Shown here: positions 58,979 to 64,000 of the stretch, piece after piece | Position numbering within the stretch: the first letter of the stretch is position 1 | How the letters are laid out: each line of letters starts with the position of its first letter | Assembly (NCBI RefSeq): GCF_963678975.1 | Contig: NC_089279.1 | Coordinates: forward strand, 34,973,297-35,037,296 | Origin: Dysidea avara | Taxonomy: Eukaryota > Porifera > Demospongiae > Dictyoceratida > Dysideidae | Length of the DNA stretch: 64,000 nt | Direction: 5' to 3' | Translations under genes and position numbers: made by a program | Notes under the pieces: model-generated | What the model was told of the DNA's origin: nothing | Seen by the model: the letters and a program-made list of their open reading frames with translations, nothing else | Databases searched by the model: none

Positions 58979-59428
58979 GGTATGATAAGAATATGGGACA
59001 TAACACACGTACATACTGAAAACTACACCATACTACTACTTATTACCTAACTATATACTTATTACTACTTACGTACTTAATAATATGGTTTCTCCATTTC
59101 AGATATGTAAGTCTCAGCAAAAACCTGCATAGCTCGCAAAATTTTTGAATTTCTTTTTATTCAGTGTCCAAGGAGTGGGTTACCAAAGTCTCAGCTTATT
59201 GTGGTGAGTAGTTTTGGAATTGTAGTGCTAGACAGTAAGAAGAGCAAAGATATTAATTTGTACAGTGACTCTATTGAAAATAAACTAGTGTTTGAATTTG
59301 TAGCTACAGAGTATAACTTTTGTTTGTATTGACTTTTATATGAGCACTGTTAGGATTCCTGGCTGGTTTTTGTGAGTTGATATACACTGTGTATTGATTC
59401 AACCTGATTTGTTTACTCGTTTGTACAG

Positions 59429-61009
59429 AATACTCATAGACATTCACAACATTGGAGACAATCACTAATGCCACCTCAGCAAAGGAGTGATTGTTAAAAG
59501 CTGCTAATGATGATGTACGTAGTTGTGCAATTGTTTTATCGTGCTCTTATACAGTGTGTCTATAGGTGATGAGTGCTGTAGCCAAACACTTCATGGCATT
59601 ATCAACTAATGAGGTGTGTTGTGTTGTGTAATGTGTTGTGTTGTGTAATATGTTGTGTAGTGTAATGTGTTGTATAGTGTGTTGTGTAATGTGTTGTGTT
59701 GTGTAATGTAATGTGTTGTGTAGTGTGTTGTGTAATGTGTTGTGTTGTGTTGTGTAATGTGTTGTGTAGTGTAGTGTGCTGTGTTGTGTAGTGTGTTGTG
59801 TAATGTGCTGTGTAATGTGTTGTGTAGTGTGTAGTGTAATGTGTTGTGTAGTGTGTTGTGTAATGTGTTGTGCAGTGTGTTGTGTAATATGTTGTGTAGT
59901 GTGTTGTGTAATGTGTTGTGTAGTGCGTTGTGTAATGTGTTGTGCAGTGTGTTGTGTAATATGTTGTGTAGTGTAATGTGTAGTGTAGTGTGTTGGGTAG
60001 TGTGTTGTGTAATGTGTTGTGTAGTGTGTTGTGTAATGTGTTGTGTTGTGTAATGTGTTGTGTTGTGTAGTGTGCTGTGTTGTGTAGTGTGTTGTGTAAT
60101 GTGCTGTGTAGTGTGTTGTGTAATGTGTAGTGTGTTGTGTAATGTGTTGTGCAGTGTGTTGTGTAATGTGTTGTGTAGTGTGTTGTGTAGTGTAATGTGT
60201 TGTGTAATGTGTTGTGTAGTGTGTTGTGTAATGTGTAGTGTAATGTGTAGTGTAATATGTTGTGTAGTGTGTTGTGCAGTGTGTTGTGTAATGTGTTGTG
60301 TAGTGTGTTGTGTAATGTGTAGTGTAATGTGTTGTGTAGTGTGTTGTGTAATGTGTTGTGTAATGTGTAGTGTAATGTGTTGTGTAATGTGTAGTGTAAT
60401 GTGTTGTGTAATATGTTGTGTAATGTGTTGTGCAGTGTGTTGTGTAGTGTGTTGTGTAATGTGTAGTGTAATGTGTTGTGTAGTGTGTTGTGTAATGTGT
60501 TGTGTAGTGTGTTGTGTAATGTGTAGTGTAATGTGTAGTGTAATATGTTGTGTAGTGTGTTGTGCAGTGTGTTGTGTAATGTGTTGTGTAGTGTGTTGTG
60601 TAATGTGTAGTGTAATGTGTTGTGTAGTGTGTTGTGTAATGTGTTGTGTAATGTGTAGTGTAATGTGTTGTGTAGTGTGTTGTGTAATGTGTTGTGTAAT
60701 GTGTAGTGTAATGTGTTGTGTAATGTGTTGTGTTGTGTAGTGTGTTGTGTAGTGTGTTGTATAGTGTGTTGTGTAATGTGTCGCTGCTTTGCTTATGCTT
60801 TTGTGTATCTAATTACTACAATTTTGTGGTGTTCAGGAGCTCATAAGTGCCACAAGGCATTTCATGCCTTCAGTGCTTATAAACTTCTGTTTTTATACTT
60901 GTTAACAGCACACAGATGTTATTACATACGTTATGTGTTTGTTGATGTTATAGGATAAAGTGACAAAGTTTGGAATTGCCAAGGAAAATATGTTTGAATT
61001 TTGGGATAT
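59429..61009 (+). pseudogene. GPI: Glucose-6-phosphate isomerase fragment, broken
   Basis: GPI interconverts glucose-6-phosphate and fructose-6-phosphate in glycolysis. Three consecutive exons are visible. 59429-59514: TFTTLETITNATSAKE, then LLKAANDD. 59566-59613: VMSAVAKHFMALSTNE. 60954-61009: DKVTKFGIAKENMFEFWD. They match the conserved central stretch of animal GPI (TFTTxETxTNA, SAVAKHFxALSTN, VxxFGIxxxNMFEFWDW). Two nonsense codons are present: TAG at 59437-59439 where SKTFTT expects Lys, and TGA at 59488-59490 where AKEW expects Trp. No upstream or downstream GPI exon is found within reach, so it is an isolated dead fragment. It kept introns, so it is a DNA-level duplication. The intron between the second and third exons holds a 1.2-kb simple array. 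Confidence 0.85.
59611..60781 (+). repeat. 1.17-kb (TGTTGTGTAATG/TGTTGTGTAGTG)n array
   Basis: 12-bp-type units with A/G alternation and shorter variants. It starts exactly at the exon donor (GAG|GTGTGTTG), so it likely grew from the intron's own GTGTGTTGTG start. Cys/Val-rich frames over it are artefacts. Confidence 0.95.
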
Positions 61010-61031
61010 GTATGTACGTATGTCAGTGTTG

Positions 61032-61400
61032 TCATGCTCTAAAGACAAGACCTGTATATATTTCTGGTATTGTTACAAGTACCACAATTATCTTGTGGTA
61101 CTTATACCTTGCTGATGTTAATGGCATACACTCTTTATAACATTTAGCAATTGTCACACCACAATTAGTACTCATGGATGTAAAATCAAACAGTAGAGTC
61201 TTAAAAGTTAGTCTGTTTGCTGCAGACATACGTAACACACACATGTCTGTGCTACTCATGTGGGAATACTGCTTTATCTAAGTATATCACTGCTTTTATG
61301 CCCTCGAGGATCAACCATATTGTTATCATCCACTCCCACCACCTCTGTTCCACTGCTGGTCCACTGGGCAAGCATGACTGTGCTTACACGGCAGCTGAAG
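61032..61400 (-). pseudogene. Duplicated coding fragment related to 39754-40110
   Basis: The minus strand encodes EVVGVDDNNMVDPRGHK (about 61350-61300) and NCGVTIAKCYKEC (61175-61137), in the same order as the copy near 40 kb. The nucleotide stretch CATGTGGGAATACT is also shared. Frames differ between the pieces, so it is decayed. Confidence 0.5.
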
Positions 61401-61449
61401 GCTTTGTGTGTGTCTGTGTGGGAGCATGCATGTAATGTAGTGTGTGTTT

Positions 61450-62990
61450 TGTGGGACATCACAACCAGGTGGTAGAGTACATGCTTTTTGTAATCACAAC
61501 ACTGGATTCTCACAGTTATCTGATTGGTGCGTTTTTTGTTTCCTTTAACGGGTAAGAAACTTTTCCCAGTCTACATATATTGGGACCATAATTATGAAAC
61601 TGGATATCTGTCCATATGTCACAAAATAAGAGGATACCCACATTTCTGCCACTATAAGCGCATCCTCCTGTAGGGTACTGACTCTTAGTCACCTACCTGA
61701 GTAGTGCACAGGTTGCTGGTCAGCATAAATCGGTATATAGCAGCCAAAGGGTTTGCATTTGTGCACACTATGTGTGTGTATATGCCATTTGCTTATGTGC
61801 ATTTGTGTGTGTGTGTGTGTGTGTGTATGATTCATAAATTGTAACCTGTAAATTCATGAAAGTTGTTATAGCCATGTAAACTTCACCAAACCTTCGTGAC
61901 TATTGTTTCAGGAAGGTGTCACGAATCTTCGTGACTAATTCGCAATGTTTTTAATGCAAGGTGCTGTACATCAGTTTAACATGTCATTGTTAGTGGACGA
62001 AGCATTGATTTTCATATGGTTTGCTGAATATGGATTGTTAAATTCTTCTGCATGTGCAAGCATAATACTCTGGAGTAAAACTATGACATACCCCTTTCTA
62101 TTTCATTTTTGTGTTATTTAGCTGATTTGTCATTTTTGCAATGTACAGTTGATTGTCTATACCAAATCCTGCAATGCTAAGCTAAAAGTGGTTTAGTAAG
62201 ATGACTGTATAAAAACACAACCAAAGAAGACACATGACCCAGTGTGGTCACCTAATGACATCAATATATCACAAGACCAGCTTTAGGTACTTTTTTGTGG
62301 AAAGTACCTTGATGACATTTTTGATGTTATAACAATAGCGATAATATCTGGATAAAAGTTCATTGAATGCTGTGTAATGTTTGATAGCTGTGCATTGCTA
62401 CATACTTGAACTTGAATTCAGGACTGTATGTGTTTGTAGAGTACGTAATCTTCGAGAGCAAACTACTCACAAAGAATTTCACATGTACAATATTCGTACC
62501 ATAATTTACTGATACCATTGTAATACACATGTATGGATCAACTGTTCACCTTCTTTGCAGTGTTCTAGCCAACATTTTTGTCTGTGTAAACACTTCAGTA
62601 TACTGCTGATCCTTGCTTTACATTGTTTGGGTGCACTTATGAAGCCTGAGATCTTAATTCTCATTAGGAGCCACTACTATACTAATTCTCAACAATTCAT
62701 TGTCAGAGTAACATAGCCACAGTAACATAAATAGATGTACTGAGTATTGGTTAGGTGTATGCACATTCTAGTGAAAAGTGCTAGTCTTGTCCCTTGCATT
62801 GAGCCATACTTAGACTGCAAAAATGAGTCCTCGCATATTGTGCCACGATGATTTATCATGAGTAATTTGATTTATTGTAGATCACCGCTAAAGCTGGCTA
62901 TTCAACCCATTATCAAAATATGTTGCGTATAACTACTATTACTCCTAGGAAGGTCTCCTACCTACTATATTACGAAGCAGAAATACTATT
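61450..62990. other. Intergenic, nothing recognised
   Basis: A short (GT)n run lies near 61807-61826. No gene or structural repeat identified. Confidence 0.45.
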
Positions 62991-62999
62991 TGTATAAAA

Positions 63000-63350
63000 C
63001 TATGACAGTAGTAGTTCCTTGGCTGCATCATAATGTACCAACAATAGTCTGTCTGATGTCAACTGCTTCTTTGCCTCAAAAAAAGCTCTCTCCTGTGCTT
63101 TGCCCCATGACCAGTGTTTGTCTTTCTGTAAGAGAGAATACAATGGAGCCAATGTACTTGCTAAATTAGGCAGGAACTTGCCATAGTAGTTTACCAGTCC
63201 CAAAAATGAATGTAGTTGTGAAACATTGGTGGGTGCTGGTGCTTCCTTGATAGCTCGTACTTTGTCTTCTGTTGGTTGTTCTTCTTCAGCCTGAATCTGG
63301 TTGTTTCTAGTATTGTCAGGACTTTATCTAGAATAGCCATTGCTAAACTC
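63000..63350 (-). pseudogene. Ty3/Gypsy reverse transcriptase relic
   Basis: AILDKVLTILETTRFRLKK is followed after an internal deletion by EEQPTEDKVRAIKEAPAPTN, then FLGLVNYYGKFLPNLAS, LYSLLQKDKHWSWGKAQERA and LLLVHYDAAKELLLS. This is the RT-RNaseH junction of Ty3/Gypsy pol. The frame changes at the deletion and the remainder of pol is missing. Confidence 0.88.
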
Positions 63351-63354
63351 CTTA

Positions 63355-64000
63355 GGGAGCAAGGCAAGCAACAACAATACACTGGCAGCTAGCTTGAAAA
63401 TGGCATGCTGTAGAGAGGAAACTTCTTTTTTCTGTTAAGCGAATAAGTTTCTGAAAAAATGCTGTTAGGGGAATGGTGGTCATGACAACTTAAGTACAAC
63501 ACTAACTAGATGACATGTATACATTGTATAAATCTCTAGAGATGTTATAACATATATTAGGCCATGAAAAGTTTCTGGTTCCCTTCCTGGTCATTTTTTT
63601 GCTGAATGAATTGTGCAATCACCATACAATATTTTATATCTGTTGAAAGGTTTCATGTCTTATAGACACTCTTTTCTTATAAAGATGCAGTACCTTAGCT
63701 TTGTTTTTCTCTTTAATTCCATATACTGCTATGTCAAATGTAGTGTACCACATCAAAAAGTTGCAAAAAAAACAACACCTGATCAATTTTTGGGAATTAG
63801 TAGGACCAGAAACATATAATTAACTTAGCACGGCCTTACATCATCATCATTCTGATGGTTTCCATCACTGACCACAATAGGGTATTTACTTTGGATTCTC
63901 CTCTAACATTGTGGTTATGATATGTGTTCTGTGAAGGTTTATTAGCAAGGATAGATAGTCTACCATCAAGAGTTAATATAGTAAGTAGTCTTTGCTAGCA
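63355..64000. other. Window end, nothing recognised
   Basis: No coding or structural signal found. Confidence 0.4.

Noticed and set aside
59160-59335. Plus-strand frame with QLIVVSSFGIVVLDSKK as an upstream GPI exon
   Set aside because: Does not match the GPI sequence expected before TFTTxET; resembles FERM/PTB-like strands only weakly.
59776-60740. Cys/Val-rich repeat proteins
   Set aside because: Frames through a simple-sequence array lying in an intron of the GPI relic.

Overview
The window is animal nuclear DNA: AT-rich, with small GT-AG introns and dense decayed mobile DNA. TMEM218 and TRIQK-like genes, a ciliary-style metazoan repertoire, a lineage-expanded UBL-RBR ubiquitin-ligase family and secreted Ig-like/fibrinogen-like proteins point to a non-bilaterian metazoan, most likely a demosponge. 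That assignment is an inference; no species is named.

Layout. 0.5-4.1 kb: two dead copies of a UBL(-RBR) gene. 7.8-8.7 kb: an intact secreted fibrinogen-like gene with a decayed partial copy behind it. 10.1-21.95 kb: a large TIR element (4-bp target duplication) that has been split by an 8.15-kb Mutator-like (MULE, Phantom-type) DNA transposon at 10836-18989 with 8-bp target duplications. 22.3-23.0 kb: a 62-bp minisatellite. 24.3-27.4 kb: two more dead UBL-RBR copies. 30.0-36.1 kb: the conserved host genes, a TMEM218 orthologue and a TRIQK-like small membrane protein, both on the minus strand. 36.4-37.0 kb: a fold-back element. 40-57.8 kb: a cluster of two-domain Ig-like surface proteins on both strands, two apparently usable and several broken, mixed with microsatellites, a 31-bp-monomer satellite with higher-order order, and a hAT-type element that is itself a 1.4-kb palindrome. 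58-64 kb: LINE and Gypsy relics and a dead glucose-6-phosphate isomerase fragment whose intron is filled by a 1.2-kb simple-sequence array.

The most interesting object is the MULE. Besides a transposase (WRKY-like core, DDE, SWIM finger) it carries on the same strand a 13-exon, 504-codon open reading frame that I could splice with all phases consistent. It joins a CXXC CpG-binding zinc finger, a complete Ulp1/SENP-type (C48) cysteine protease with His, Asp, Gln and Cys present, and a C-terminal PHD finger. That is a chromatin-targeting and deSUMOylating type of accessory protein encoded by a DNA transposon.

Most other gene-like material is dead. Stops or frameshifts are seen in the RBR copies, the plus-strand Ig copies and the GPI fragment, and at least two of the stops are TGA where a tryptophan is expected. 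All exon joins were made by eye.
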